A stretch of DNA of 64,000 nucleotides. Origin: Stromatinia cepivora (Eukaryota > Ascomycota > Leotiomycetes > Helotiales > Sclerotiniaceae). Below, piece after piece: positions 1 through 10,935 of this stretch (position 1 is the first letter of the stretch; every line of letters begins with the position of its first letter). A program made the translations under genes and the position numbers. Under the pieces are notes generated by a model, which saw nothing but the letters and a program-made list of their open reading frames with translations, was not told the origin of the DNA and did no database searches. The stretch spans positions 124,001-188,000 of the forward strand of contig RCTD01000005.1 in the NCBI GenBank assembly GCA_014898415.1. The letters are read 5' to 3'.

Positions 1-147
1 ATGGTTGCAAGATTTAACGCTAGGCTTTTCACGCCTGGGCCTTTCCACTTCTTCACTTATTGTTTTTCTTTCTTCCCTTTCTTCATTGTTACATTTTATT
101 TATTGCTTTTCTTCTCCGTTAACCCATTTCGTGCTAACAACCAAAAG
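1..147 (+). other. Probable intron (and possibly end of an upstream exon) of the NagA-like gene
   Basis: Pyrimidine-rich sequence that ends in GCTAACAACCAAAAG, a good fungal branch point and acceptor. No convincing NagA similarity is readable in any frame, so most of this is probably intron. I could not place the donor site. Confidence 0.5.
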
Positions 148-556
148 TCTCCATCCATCAATCGTCTCCCTCGCCTACCACGCCTGTCCCAGTAAGGCTA
201 TCCTAATAACAGATTCCGTCGAGCTCTCCGGTCTTCCCGATGGTTCATATCCTGGGCATCCCCAGATCCCGGAGCCACAACTCAAAGCAGGAAATAAAGT
301 TACCATCGCTGGAACGGAAACCCTGGTAGGCACTTGTATTCCACTAGATCAATGTGTCAGGAATCTCATGGAATGGGCAAATATACCTGTCCAGAAGGCG
401 GTAATGACTGTCACTGAAAATGTAGCGAATGCAATGGACTTGCGGTCTAGAGGGAAGCTTGGTGTAGGTAGGAGAGGAGACTTTGTGGTTATGAATGAAT
501 TGGGAGAGCTGAGAGAGACTTGGATTCTGGGGAAAAGAGTGTGGAGCACGAATTGA
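148..556 (+). CDS. N-acetylglucosamine-6-phosphate deacetylase, last exon (partial)
   Basis: Last exon of a NagA-type amidohydrolase, which removes the acetyl group from N-acetylglucosamine-6-phosphate in amino-sugar catabolism. About 136 C-terminal residues are visible. Seen: an N-terminal block LHPSIVSLAYHACPSKAI, then LITDSVELSGLPDG, where the Asp at 212-214 sits at the catalytic aspartate of the family, then GTETLVGTCIPLDQCVRNL, and a C-terminal GRRGDFVV...TWILGKRVW block typical of the family. The exon start at 148 is chosen because AG at 146-147 follows a branch-point-like GCTAAC at 133-138 and because similarity begins there. It starts in phase 2. The earlier exons lie outside the window or cannot be recognised in bases 1-147. 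The exon is intact and not AT-biased. Family assignment is by recognised motifs. Confidence 0.85.
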
Positions 557-1948
557 GTTCATGCAACCATATTTCGGCTGCGAAACATCCGTACCCCAAA
601 GAAAAATTACAAGTTTCTTATATCAGGTAGCTTGCTTCCAATCAGTTGTCATACCAAACCTCTCCAATCTATTTGAACGAATATTTCTCTCAGCCATAAG
701 CCTTGTTCAGAGGGGCTTTGCCACTTCTATAATACCCCGTATGAACAGCAAAAAGAGTGTCGGGACTATCATCTTATATACCCAGTGGAATCTGTGAGTA
801 TTCTCTCAAGATGGCCCAATCTTTGATTTATAACTTCATCACATTTTTTCTGGTATTCCAAACTCAGTCTAAATCATAGAAGTATTCTTTCTTTCATTTT
901 ATCTCTACTCTTTGCGCAAATCCCTATGGGACTACAAACCTTCTTAACATGGGACATTCATACTTTTATCACACTCATCACTTACCGGCTCTCAAGATGA
1001 TTCATAATAAATACGTCTTCCCAAGTCCACACCACCACTTGATATCCACGCCAAACTTAGCGGCAGCTTTTCACACTCCATTTCTTTTTTTTAACCTCCT
1101 AATAACAGTTCCCCTGACATGTATTAAGTTTATATATTCATGAATGTTCATTGACTTTTTTTTATCCCTTTTCACAATCTTGTAAGTAACCACATATGAT
1201 AAATTTGTGTATATTCGATATTGTGAAATGACACTTAAGATGGAGGTGGATGGTGTTGTTTAATAAGATATCCATTTGAGGGGTTAGCTTGAGATTCAAG
1301 CCCAGTTGAAGCCTGTATTTTAGCGATTGGTCGGCAGAAAAAGAGTACCGAAAGCTAAGATTACGACGTAGAAAAAATCAATGTGGCCTCACAAACTTCG
1401 ACATTTTTCTGCGAATTCGATATCATGGGAATTTGACGGTAGAAATACCAGAGGCCAGCACGAAAACAATGTAGGGAAAATTGATCGGAGGGTATACGAA
1501 TGCTCACTGTACCTTAAAGTTCCCGTTTATTCTAGAAAGATATTGCAGGTTCAAAAACACCCACCCACTCCTTGCGCGAGCAAACCCCCTGTCAAGATGA
1601 AGCGATGGAATTCCAGGGGATAGCCGCTATTTGATGATACATTAGCCACTTACATTTTCATGGAATGTGATTCGGTTTAATTAGCTGGATATCGTGAGGA
1701 ATCTATGGATGTTGATATGGGCTGGATTTTCTTAATATACACCACGGTTTTTTCAAGCATCGGGGGGTTTCTTATAGTGTATATGTCTTCGTTCATAGTA
1801 TTCATACATACTAGCAGAAGGATATTTCTATGCGTCAATACTAACTTCCAGACTGCTGTAACAAAGAAGCTAAGAAAGTATGAACAAAGCTACTCAAGTA
1901 TCTTCGTGTATACGGAGGTCGCACCACGTATGGATGCGATTATCAGGC
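557..1948. other. Intergenic, no gene recognised
   Basis: 3' flank of the NagA-like gene. Only short chance reading frames occur. The longest, starting at 1705, is hydrophobic, resembles no known family and runs into the repeat at about 1949. Confidence 0.6.
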
Positions 1949-2214
1949 TTTACAGGGCCTTACAGGATATCAACACTATAATAGCCCCTGGAAATTCCCA
2001 ATTTGAATTCAAATTGGCTCAAATTAGGGCCAAATAGCCTATAATACTTAATATATATTGAATTTAGATTGCTTTTGATTTCGATTGAAAGTATTATACC
2101 CTATTCAAAAATCAATTTACAAAGAGTTAAGTGCGAATTTACAGGGATTCAAGCGTTAATTTATAGGGTTTAATCTGGTGTATTACAGTGGAGGTAGCCC
2201 TGTAAGGCCTGTAG
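1949..2214. repeat. Candidate small inverted-repeat element, copy 1
   Basis: The left end reads TTACAGGGCCTTACAGG and the right end AGCCCTGTAAGGCCTGTA, an imperfect inverted pair about 230 bp apart. The reverse complement of the interior resembles the stretch at about 5590-5822: both have ACTGTAAT, then (in 5' to 3' order) blocks around CCCTGTA/CCCTATA and GCTTGAAT. A dispersed non-autonomous element is inferred. Exact ends and target duplication were not established. Confidence 0.4.
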
Positions 2215-3357
2215 TCACATCAGATGACGAGTCCAATCGCTTGGCATTTAAGGGCATGCGACGAGAACCCCGCTTTCCTCCAATGAAACTTCAAGGTTTT
2301 TGTTTTTTATGCTTAATTGTTTATGGGGAGGATTTGTTGTAGGGTAAGGGTGTAAAATTTTTCATTTGGAGGTTTGTAAAAGCATACGACGCATTGAGAG
2401 ATGTTGGTTGCGTTGGATATGCTCCCCGGGGAGTACATGGGATAGTAGTGGTTAGAATTGGGCTAGAATTGACTCCTTTTGGATATTCGATAGAATTTCC
2501 CAGAATAGGGTCTTTGCTGGTTAATCCAGACTTATACCCCATGAATTGCGATGTTGTTTCTAGCATGTTCATGTTGATGCTCTTATCGCAAAGTAGTGTA
2601 GAACTTCATTCCTCTATGCGTTAACGGGTTCAGGGAAGCTAGATTGAATTTAGATTGAAGTTTGGATACTGCATGTCCTTAAGGTCTCGACTCATTGAAC
2701 CTCCCCCATTAGGGTATAGGTCGGTAAATTGTAGTACTATTATACAAGTTCAGTTGAGCCTCTCTTTACGGATAATTCTTGCGCGTCCTGCCCTTATGAC
2801 TAGGCTGAGTACCAGGGATATATTCGTTATAAAACCGTGTTCATTGGCTATTCACGGGGTCACTCTCCTTATAGTACATGTGCATCTTTAAACGGTGCAA
2901 TATGCTCGATGGGGAATCCTTCATAAACAGAGGCCCTGGGAAAAGAGGGAGTTGTGTGGTGGACGGCGACGATAGATCTGAGTGTCTTGAACCAATCATG
3001 GATGAGATGTTTCGAAATAGGTGGAGTGGGATGAAATGGTGCTTACGAAGTTCATTGCGAAGGCCGCAAGGACCCTATATTTACCAAGGCTGAATGTACT
3101 ATTGACCATTCTGGTGATAGTGGATATCAGTGACATTCATGGTGACGAGCAGTCAACATGATGGCGATGATGGTGAATGGTATATTCATGGTAATCGTAT
3201 GATCTCAAAATGAATAATACATCTTTCAAAAACATAAATAAGAACTTGAGACCTCTCTTTGTTGCCATCATCATCCTCTTCATCTTCACTTCCACTTCAC
3301 ACTTCAAACTTGAATCGAAGCATTCTTTCTGATTTTCAATTCCCATCGATTATCAAC
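2215..3357. other. Intergenic and upstream region of the dioxygenase pseudogene
   Basis: No gene recognised. The last 150 bases are pyrimidine-rich, with CATAAATAAG near 3232 as a possible TATA-like element and a C/T-rich stretch at 3265-3300, as is common in fungal 5' regions. Confidence 0.45.
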
Positions 3358-4672
3358 ATGGTTCAAATTTCCAAACTCGCTTTTGCTCTTTCGGCAGCTT
3401 GCCTTGCACCTGTCATTGCTCATCCAGGTGAACACCATGATCATAATGCTATCAAGCGAGAAATCATTGCTCGTGATCAAATGGCTTCTGTTGCCAAACG
3501 GTCGCTCGACTCTTGCTCTGGATCTTTGAAGCATCGTCAACTTACGGTACGATCCGTCGCTCGTCGTGCAGAAGCTGCTCGTTCTCTACGAGCTAAGCGC
3601 GACATCAAGACTTGTGGGTAGACGCACCTACAGCACTTCCGCTTGAAGAACCACATCAAAAAAATTCCACCTGATGATCAATACTAATCTGAGGCCATAG
3701 TATCCAAGAAATTCCGTCGTGATCTCGCCATACTTGAGGTTTATGAAGCCATCAACCACAACGAAACTGGTGTGCTTAATTACAGCCTCAACACCCCTGA
3801 ATCCACCATCTTTGCAGCTAACACCTCATGCATTCTGACTTCCGCCGTTACTGACGGTCCTTACTATGTTATCGGCGAAAGCATCCGTCAAAACGTGACT
3901 GAAGGACAAGCCGGTATCCCCCTCCACCTCGAAGTGCAATACATTGACATAACAACCTGTGAGCCCGTTCCCGATATCTACGTCGATATTTGGAATGCTA
4001 ATGCCACCGGTGTCTACGGTGGCATCAACGTTACTGGAAATGTAGCCGATGGAGGTTGGAATTCTACTTTCTTAAGAGGTATTCAAGCTACTGATTCCGA
4101 CGAAGTCGCAACTTTCGATCGATACCATTTTCCCAGGTCATTATGATGGGCGCGCAGCACACACACATCTCCTCGCCCATATCAACGTTACCGTTCTTGC
4201 CAACAACACCATTCAAGGAGGAGCAGTAACACACATTGGCCAACTTTTCTGGAACGAAGTCCTCCGTACCGCAGTCGAAGCTACATACCCATACAACACC
4301 AATACTCAAGCCGTTACCAGCAACGCTGATGACATGTGGTCCATTGTCCAAGCCGAGAATGATTTCGACCCTTTTCCTGAATTTATGTATTTGAGCGATG
4401 ATATCACAGATGGATTGTTAGCCTAGATTCAAATTGGTATTAATACAACTGCAGATTGGTCTGATAATTTTTACTACAGTGTTGCTGCAACGCTTCAAGC
4501 TGGTGGTGGACACCAGAGTTCTACTAGTTTCTCTGGTGGTGGAGGTGGTGGAGGTGAGGGTGATGAGGGTGGTGAGGGTGGCAATAGAACTGCCCCGGGT
4601 AATGGAACCGCACCACCTTCTTGGGGTGTTGGTTTTAGGTGTGGATTTACTGCTGCTGCTCGTGTAAATTAG
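3358..4672 (+). pseudogene. Secreted intradiol (catechol-type) dioxygenase, disrupted
   Basis: Extracellular member of the fungal intradiol ring-cleavage dioxygenase family, which opens catechol-type aromatics with Fe(III). The start at 3358 gives a signal peptide (MVQISKLAFALSAACLAPVIA) and a His-rich, dibasic propeptide-like stretch. An intron fits at 3614-3700 (donor GTGGGT, branch TACTAAT, acceptor ATAG), giving phase-consistent joining. Core motifs: GPYYV (iron-ligand Tyr), VPDIYVDIWNANATGVYGG, then FPGHYDGR and HTH (Tyr and His ligands). The tail is Gly/Glu-rich. Two lesions are seen. First, one extra T in the run at about 4128-4131 shifts the frame just before FPGHY. Second, TAG at 4424-4426 stands where the family has Trp (LLA-W-I), a TpG-to-TpA change of RIP type. 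Past the TAG the frame stays open to 4672. Either a young pseudogene, or partly a sequencing error at the T run. Confidence 0.8.
3614..3700 (+). other. Inferred intron of the dioxygenase gene
   Basis: 87 nt, GTGGGT donor, TACTAAT branch sequence at about 3682 and CATAG acceptor. Removing it joins the secretion/propeptide exon to the catalytic exon in frame. Confidence 0.7.
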
Positions 4673-5589
4673 AGTCCAAGTGACTGAATTGTAGGGCCAC
4701 TGTTGTCAGCTCACCGCATGTTGGATAGATCAAATATACCTTTTGGCCTGCCTTGGCATGTAACAAGAAAAAATCTATTTATGCTCAAAGTAATAATTTG
4801 GTGATGTTTGATCTTTTGGCAAACAATTGATATCATTTAAGGGCCTGCTTGGCCACGGAAAACTCACTTTTTTTCTATTTCGTTATAATTCTTTTCAAGA
4901 ATAGATGGCGAATAGAGCACTTAAATATTGTAAAATTAATAATAAAACCATTCAACTTTCTCCATCTTTTAAGATTATCGCCCTTTCGCCGAAAATCGTG
5001 CCAAACAAATCTTTTGAAAGAGGATCATTTATATGGAACTATTTCTCAAGCTTTGAGTATTATACGAATCTCGAACGCCATACGTAACAATGAGGGGGCG
5101 ATCCGCTTCCAACCCCTATTCTGCTATTGAAGAGGCTTCAACGATTTGTCGGGTTTCAGTGATTCATGAATTTTTATTTTGTACAAGGAGAATCCCTAAT
5201 AGAACCATGATTTTTTTTCTCTAATTCTAGAATTAAGAATAACCACGATATAAATTTTTTATTAGAATGATAAATTGAATAAAGTAACTTTGGTGATCTC
5301 TTTAGAGTTCAAATGAAGTTGCACGTATTACCGATGAATCGCTGAAATGCCTCTCATCGGTGTAATAAGAGATGAAATAATTGAACCCCCGGTTCCTTAT
5401 ATTTCTTTGCTCCAGGAATTCCTAGAATATCAAGGATTATGCTGAGACAACACACCGTATGTATGCCAAATCAGAGTTTTGAGGCTTCTTAACCTTACAT
5501 AATTGATGTTGTAATCCCCATTATAAATTCGTATTTCTGAGCCGATATGCTTTTATCTCATCGTCAGTTGTGGGGATGCTTTAAAAACT
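4673..5589. other. Intergenic, no gene recognised
   Basis: Moderately AT-rich, with several short chance frames (4849-5130) that resemble nothing known. Lies between the dioxygenase pseudogene and the small repeat upstream of the chorismate mutase gene. Confidence 0.5.
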
Positions 5590-5822
5590 GAGGGTACTGT
5601 AATTCACTATAATTGGGTTTCAATCGGACCAGTGCAGATAAAGCCCTGTATATTAGTGCTTGAATATTCAAAGGATCCCTGTATTTTATCCAATCGGAGG
5701 ACAACTCGAAAACTCAAATATGATATATCCTAACCATTATAGGCTGTTTAGGCTTGATTCGAGCACATGCATAAAGTTTACAGGGGCGAGAACAGCATGA
5801 TTTACCCTGTAAGCCGTATCGT
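5590..5822. repeat. Candidate small repeat element, copy 2
   Basis: Resembles the reverse complement of the repeat at 1949-2214 (ACTGTAATTCAC, AAGCCCTGTA, GCTTGAATAT, ending near TTACCCTGTAAGCC). It ends about 120 bp before the chorismate mutase start codon and so sits in its promoter region. Boundaries are approximate. Confidence 0.4.
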
Positions 5823-5849
5823 CTCACTCCTTTCCAAGGCGTTCTCCGG

Positions 5850-5940
5850 TGGCTGTACTATAAGTACGTTCTCAACCTCAAAGTTCACATAGTAAGCCAA
5901 CATCGATTAGATCAATCATTACCTACGTCAATTACCCATC
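5850..5940 (+). promoter_or_regulatory. Probable promoter and 5' leader of the chorismate mutase gene
   Basis: GTACTATAAGTACG near 5856 is a TATA-like site. It is followed by a C/A-rich leader (ATCATTACCTACGTCAATTACCCATC) directly before ATG 5941. The start context CCCATCATGA suits a fungal start codon. Confidence 0.35.
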
Positions 5941-6423
5941 ATGAAATTCATCACCATTTCCCAAGCTCTCCTCCTCGCTTTCTCTCCCCTCGCCCTCTCC
6001 ACCACCCCCCCTACAGAAATCTCCGACCCCGCATCTATATGTTACAACTCTCCAGTCCCCACTCCGTCACCAGTCAATACGAACCGCTCCATCCCGTGGG
6101 GCACCCCCTCCTATACCCTCCCCAATGGAACACAATGTTGTGATTCCCTCGCTCAAGTCCGCGCCGGTATTGACGACATCAACAACCAACTCATCAATCT
6201 CTTAGCTCAAAGAGCTGCATATGTAAGAGAAGCGACGAGATTCAAGGCGACATTGGGTTCTGTGAATGTGCCGAGTAGAAATCAAGAGGTTATTGATGGA
6301 GCAGTAGCGAAGGCGAATCAGACGGTGCCAAGATTGCCGGAGGAGATTGCTAGGGGAGTTTTTGAAGCGATCATTAATGGGAGTGTGCCGTTTGAAGAGT
6401 GTGTTTGGGCGATCTCTTCTTAA
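5941..6423 (+). CDS. Secreted chorismate mutase (AroQ/PchB-type fold)
   Basis: 160-aa single-exon protein with a signal peptide (residues 1-20), a short Pro/Ser/Thr-rich spacer and a CM_2 helical domain from about residue 66 to 153. Chorismate mutase converts chorismate to prephenate; the related PchB enzymes convert isochorismate to salicylate. Catalytic spacing is kept: Arg74, Arg91 and Lys102 are 17 and 11 residues apart, as in E. coli chorismate mutase (Arg11, Arg28, Lys39) and PchB (Arg14, Arg31, Lys42). Arg113 follows in PSRNQEV, and Glu152 falls where E. coli has Gln88 and yeast chorismate mutase has Glu. The stretch RFKA looks PchB-like, whereas IINGSV resembles E. coli chorismate mutase. 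Four cysteines (34, 66, 67, 154) could form disulfides, and Asn-Gly/Ser-type glycosylation sites occur, consistent with export. Secreted chorismate mutases of plant-associated fungi and nematodes are proposed to lower host salicylate. That role is inferred here. The gene is intact, with no RIP. Confidence 0.88.
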   Translation: MKFITISQALLLAFSPLALSTTPPTEISDPASICYNSPVPTPSPVNTNRSIPWGTPSYTLPNGTQCCDSLAQVRAGIDDINNQLINLLAQRAAYVREATRFKATLGSVNVPSRNQEVIDGAVAKANQTVPRLPEEIARGVFEAIINGSVPFEECVWAISS

Positions 6424-7710
6424 AGGGGTGTGGATGAAGGAATGGCTGGGAAATCGTCGCGGGATCGCTAATAAAAATGAGCAGGAATGGGAGAGGGATG
6501 AGATCGGAGGCGAATAGTAGTCAAAATACTGTATAGATTTGTGATCACGTGGATGTTGAAATGGATGGAATTTGATATGATGTAGAAATGGGTCTATTAT
6601 ACAGCTTTTGAATTGTGTTGTGGTGCAGATGCGAAAATTGATTGGATTGGATGTGCTGTAGAAATGAATGGAAGGTAAGCGGCGGCTGTTCCAAGTGACA
6701 TGTGGACAGGCGGGTATCAAATTATCAATGGATGTGAAACTTGATATCATTCGACTTGCGGTATCGATCGAAAATATTGAAGCATTGAAATATTTTCAGA
6801 GTACTGAAAGAGGCTAGGGTGAACAAACAGCGGAAAGTCGTTCGTTAATGATACACATACATACGGCCGTCATCATCACAGACCTCTCGAAAGATGCAAC
6901 GACGAATTTAAGGAATTGGTCTTTGGTCTTTGGTTTTAAGCTCTTACGAACAAAGCAACGTTATATCCTCAAACTCAACAATATCATGGCATATACTTTG
7001 CCCAATAGAGATGGAGACCTGCGGGGTACGTCCAATGCAGACATATGCTACAATCTGTAAAGGCATTAAGAACCGTGCTTTGGATTCGAACCAAAACAAC
7101 ATTCCTATTCGGATACAATAATATCATGGCACATACTTTGCCAATAAGAGATGGGCTTCAAGGGACTAAATCCAATGAACACCACAACACTCGATGTCTT
7201 CCACGGTAGCAGACTTTCTACTCAAATTGCAATACCAAATTTGCAGTTTACTCTCTCATCTAGGATGACCAAAAAAATAGTAACCTTGTAGCATGCCTAA
7301 CGGGAGTCATGACCGATATATAAACTTTAGGAAGGGAAGTTTTTCAGAAGTCTGCTTCCTGATGTGAAGTCCAGACAGATATATATAACTTTAGGAAAGA
7401 AACCCTCGCAGAAGTCTGCTAGCTAATATCTTAAGTAAGAATCCAAAGCTCTCCAAACTATCTTCAATAAAGTCATGTCTCGATTAGGATATGGGTCATA
7501 AGTATGTCTCACGTCCACAACATATCTTCTATGGAGCAATGCTCTAAATGAGGAACCTGACCTCAACAGAGCAATGGCCAGTCAATGAGTGACTGCTGGT
7601 CACTCGCATGACTTGGAACATATGGAAGAAGGCATAAACTCACCAGCATTTTACAACAGGCAGCATAATCATCATATATTTGATACATCCTAGTACTTGA
7701 TTGTTTGTAT
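6424..7710. other. Intergenic with local duplications
   Basis: No gene recognised. Two short direct duplications are seen. ATATCATGGCAYATACTTTG recurs at 6981 and 7121 (140 bp apart), with similarity continuing for about 60 bp. A unit with ACTTTAGGAA...AGAAGTCTGCT recurs at about 7312-7360 and 7374-7421. Confidence 0.5.
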
Positions 7711-7718
7711 CTCGCCGT

Positions 7719-8178
7719 TAGGCTGCGCAACGGGTACCCGCAGGGCGGGTTATAGCTTTAGTGGGTTGCTCGTGGGTAACCCGTTTGCGGGGCGGATAAT
7801 TGAAGAATCTAAATGGGTATCCATAAGTTATCTGTGAGTAATCTACCAATTCGTGGGTAAGTATAATTTGCATAATTTATGAATAATTTATGAAAATATT
7901 TAAGATTAGTATAAAAACTAGTATAATTTAAATGAATTATCTATTAATTTGTAAATTATCTGTAGATTATTTATAGATTCTTAAAAATTATTTATAAATT
8001 ATATCTATTTACGGGTTGGTGAGTTATCTGTAGGTAATCTGTGGATAATTTATGCGGGGCGGGTTATTTTAAAATTTAAATGGATAATTTATAAAGCGGG
8101 TAGTAGTTCTAATGAGTAGTCTACAGGGCAGATTATCTACGGGCATCTGTGGGTTGCGGGTTATTTCTGCGTAGCCTA
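7719..8178. mobile_element. Non-autonomous hAT element (MITE), copy 1
   Basis: 460-bp element. The left end TAGGCTGCGCAACGGGTACC and right end TTTCTGCGTAGCCTA form the inverted termini shared by the whole family in this window. Flanked by CTCGCCGT (7711-7718) and CTTGCCGT (8179-8186), an 8-bp target duplication with one C/T difference, as expected for hAT transposition plus RIP. The interior is a set of subterminal AATTATCTATAGATTATTT-like repeats. No coding capacity. Confidence 0.85.
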
Positions 8179-8517
8179 CTTGCCGTATGTTATTGTTTAA
8201 TCCAGGTCTTTTTCAGACATACGCTACTACAATAAAATGCCAAAAAGAAAATACGACGCTCGAGATTGAGAGTAGTAGATCCCTTGTGCTTATCTCAGGA
8301 ACTCCATAAATAATCCATCTTTTAAGACACTATGCGATATAGGTCGTCGAGGCGCTTTCAAATTTGTCCATCTCAAGAGACGTATCACTTGGCCCCTCAA
8401 AAAAGAAACTGAAGGATGATGAAGATGCTTTTGTCTATTAGTCTCATCCCCGATGTGTTTGTCTTCCTCAGGCCCTTCGTTCCAACTTTCCTCCGCCGCC
8501 TTATCATCTGCATCATT

Positions 8518-9380
8518 TCATTGATGTCTAATCACAATGCTGAGTGATGTGATCACCGCCATTATCTTCAACTCAAGCTCTACTTGTTCTTCCTCTATTT
8601 GCTCAAAGAGCCAAGTCGACATCCTAGCAACTAGAGTTCTATCCTTTCCCCCATTCCTCGCCTTTGTGTCTGCCAAATTCTGAACCTTCTTCGTGGTGGG
8701 TCTAATTTTGTGCATCTGAACGCTCCGAAAAGTTTTTTGGATCAAAGCCAGATTTAACTGCGCTTCCCCCCATGTGAGGAATTGGAGTTGTCGACTCATG
8801 CCGAGATCGCATTTTGTGGTGTACATCTACGTCTCACGCAAGCTAGAGCTCCAATTCTCTAGATTAGAAGAACGGTAAAAGATGCCCAGGGACTCTTGAA
8901 GCTAGCGTCGGAATGCGAACAGTCACTGACAGCAATGCGCTGAACCTTAGTTGCTTGCATGATCTCGAACATTGCCTGGAATGCTTCCTGGCTCCATTCA
9001 CCCTCATTGATTGGACAGATGAGATCGAGCTCTGGGTTGAAGTAGAGACATTGAATTTGCTCCAACGATCCCATGTATCCTCCGCGACGTGCAAGGGATA
9101 CTGCTTGTTGGTCTTTCGCCCACTGTCTTGATACACGGCAAACGCTCATTGCAATGGATATGGGCTGCTCGCTGTATATCTCGAAGCTGTCGCCGGCTCT
9201 TCTACAACGGATCGCGACATTGCGGGGTTGCTTGCTCTTGAGGTGATTGAAGATCATTCCTATCACTTCATAGGGCAAGCTTTGTAGGGTTGGTGAGATG
9301 GATTCGATCTCCGGAGAAGAAGGCGAACTAGGATAGCCGGCTTTAGAGAAACCTAGGATCGTCGTGGGTGGTGAAGTCAT
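8518..9380 (-). pseudogene. 2EXR-domain protein, disrupted (2EXR copy 1)
   Basis: F-box-like 2EXR-domain family of filamentous fungi, molecular function not established. The start at 9380 gives a Ser/Pro-rich leader followed by LQSLPYEVIGMIFNHL (the LPxElrxxIw block), a central CLYFNPELDLICPI block, and VQRIAVSDCS. At about 8885 the frame must shift: similarity continues as FYRSSNLENWSSSLRE in another frame. That frame then meets TAG just before MYTTKCDLG, which corresponds to the family's KEVTLYTS block. The remainder reads open to 8518. At least one frameshift and one nonsense codon make this a pseudogene relative to the intact copies at 31.7-37.3 and 48.4 kb. Confidence 0.75.
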
Positions 9381-9934
9381 TGTCGTTTAGATGGATTGAA
9401 GCCTTCAAGGTAGAAGATGAATAGTATTTGTCGCAAGGGTGATGCCTCTGCCAAGTTACTTCGTGCTTTTGATAATTGCGTGGTTGTCACTAACAATTAT
9501 TAAAGTTGTGTTGGAAAATATGGTCGATGAATCAAGGTGTCAGCTATGTTTTAGGAAGATGTTCTAAGAAGATGATGTTGGGATCTACAGGTAGCTATGA
9601 AGAATATTTAAAAGATTTACTCATCAAGAACGCACTGCGTAAACCACAGAGTGGCGAAATCACCGTATTTATTGGTTTTTTTACGCTATCTTGATTATAT
9701 ACAACTCCTAGTTGTGAAATTTGGCTATCCAGAACTAAGCGATGTGTTAATGAAACCTGCGCGGCCATTTGCTTAGCATCTTCCTTACCGTAAGGTGTAG
9801 TGCTACCCAATGAGTTGATCTAAGTTGGACAAGGTAGGTGGCGTAATATGACCCTGAGCAGTTATCTTCTAGACTTTTAAAAGAATATGCATCTCTCGTA
9901 CAGTGCAGCATCCTGAGATTTGGGTTTTTTGAGG
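9381..9934. other. Upstream flank of 2EXR copy 1, no gene recognised
   Basis: Ordinary composition. The short frames at 9506-9810 show no family resemblance. Confidence 0.5.
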
Positions 9935-10393
9935 CCAGGGTTGGGCAAAAGGTGGGGTATACCCGGCCGAAAAGCCACCCTGTTGAAGCTCTGTAGGGTA
10001 GGGTAATCATCCTATAAAATGCTCCGGGTGCCACAATACCCATGGGTAAATACCACGTGTTTCGTATATGATATTATATTTTTGAATAAAAGTGATACAC
10101 TATATAATATCTATATCATATGATATTTGTGTTATATGATATTCATATCGTATTATATAATATTCATATTATGTGATATTTGTATCATATGATATTCGTA
10201 TCATATAATATCTGATTATTCAGGAATAACCTCACTTTGGATGATAATATAGGACGATTATATGATATTTACCCTGTAGTACCCTGGCATTCGATGGTAT
10301 TGCCGGATAACCATTTTATAAAACTTCTATAGGGTAAAATAACCACCCTGAAGAGGTCAAATACCCTAGGTAGGGTACGGATGCCCATACCTG
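9935..10393. repeat. Candidate DNA-transposon remnant with CAGG...CCTG ends
   Basis: The left end CAGGGTTGGGCAAAAGG and right end TACGGATGCCCATACCTG form an imperfect inverted pair of hAT-like style. GGGTA motifs cluster near both ends. The middle is an AT-rich palindromic stretch built from ATATGATATT (10070-10215). I found no clear target duplication, so the boundaries are provisional. Confidence 0.4.
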
Positions 10394-10935
10394 ACTTAGA
10401 ATGCAGAGGATTACTGAGATTTCAAGGACAAGAGTTCTAGCAGCATGGAAGCTACTATCTGATCGCTAGATTGCGCAACAGGTACCCGCAGGGCGAATAA
10501 TGACTCTAACAGATTATCCATTGAGTATTTATTTACAGATCGGATTATTTGTATATATCAATAAATTATTTATAGATTATTTGCAAATTATTTATAAATT
10601 ATCTATTTACCTACAAATTATCTATCTACTTATAAATAATCCGCCAATCCACAAATAAATAAATAATTTGTAAGTAAATGAATAATTTACAGATTATTTG
10701 TAAATTATCTATAGATTATTTGCAGATTATTTATAGATTATTTATATAAATAATATTAATAAATAATATATAAAAGTAACAATGATATTAATTATATAGA
10801 TTTTAATCAAGGATCAATTTATTCTAATATAATAAATTTGATATGATTAAATAGATCTGAATTTATTATATAATCTTATTCTAAATTGGATTTAGTTTTC
10901 TTTTATTATCTTTATTATCTTTATTAATAATCAAA

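Noticed and set aside
1705..2037. 110-residue hydrophobic reading frame as a membrane protein gene
   Set aside because: No family resemblance, no gene context, and its end overlaps the inverted-repeat element starting near 1949.
4434..4667. Val/Leu-rich frame at the end of the dioxygenase locus
   Set aside because: Out-of-frame reading of the Gly/Glu-rich tail of the dioxygenase.
7079..7095. tRNA T-arm-like hairpin (TTTGG-TTCGAAT-CCAAA on the minus strand)
   Set aside because: No matching acceptor stem, D-arm or anticodon arm could be found at the required distance.
10070..10215. ATATGATATT palindromes as a regulatory or origin structure
   Set aside because: They form the middle of a candidate transposon remnant and are simple AT-rich repeats; no independent sign of function.
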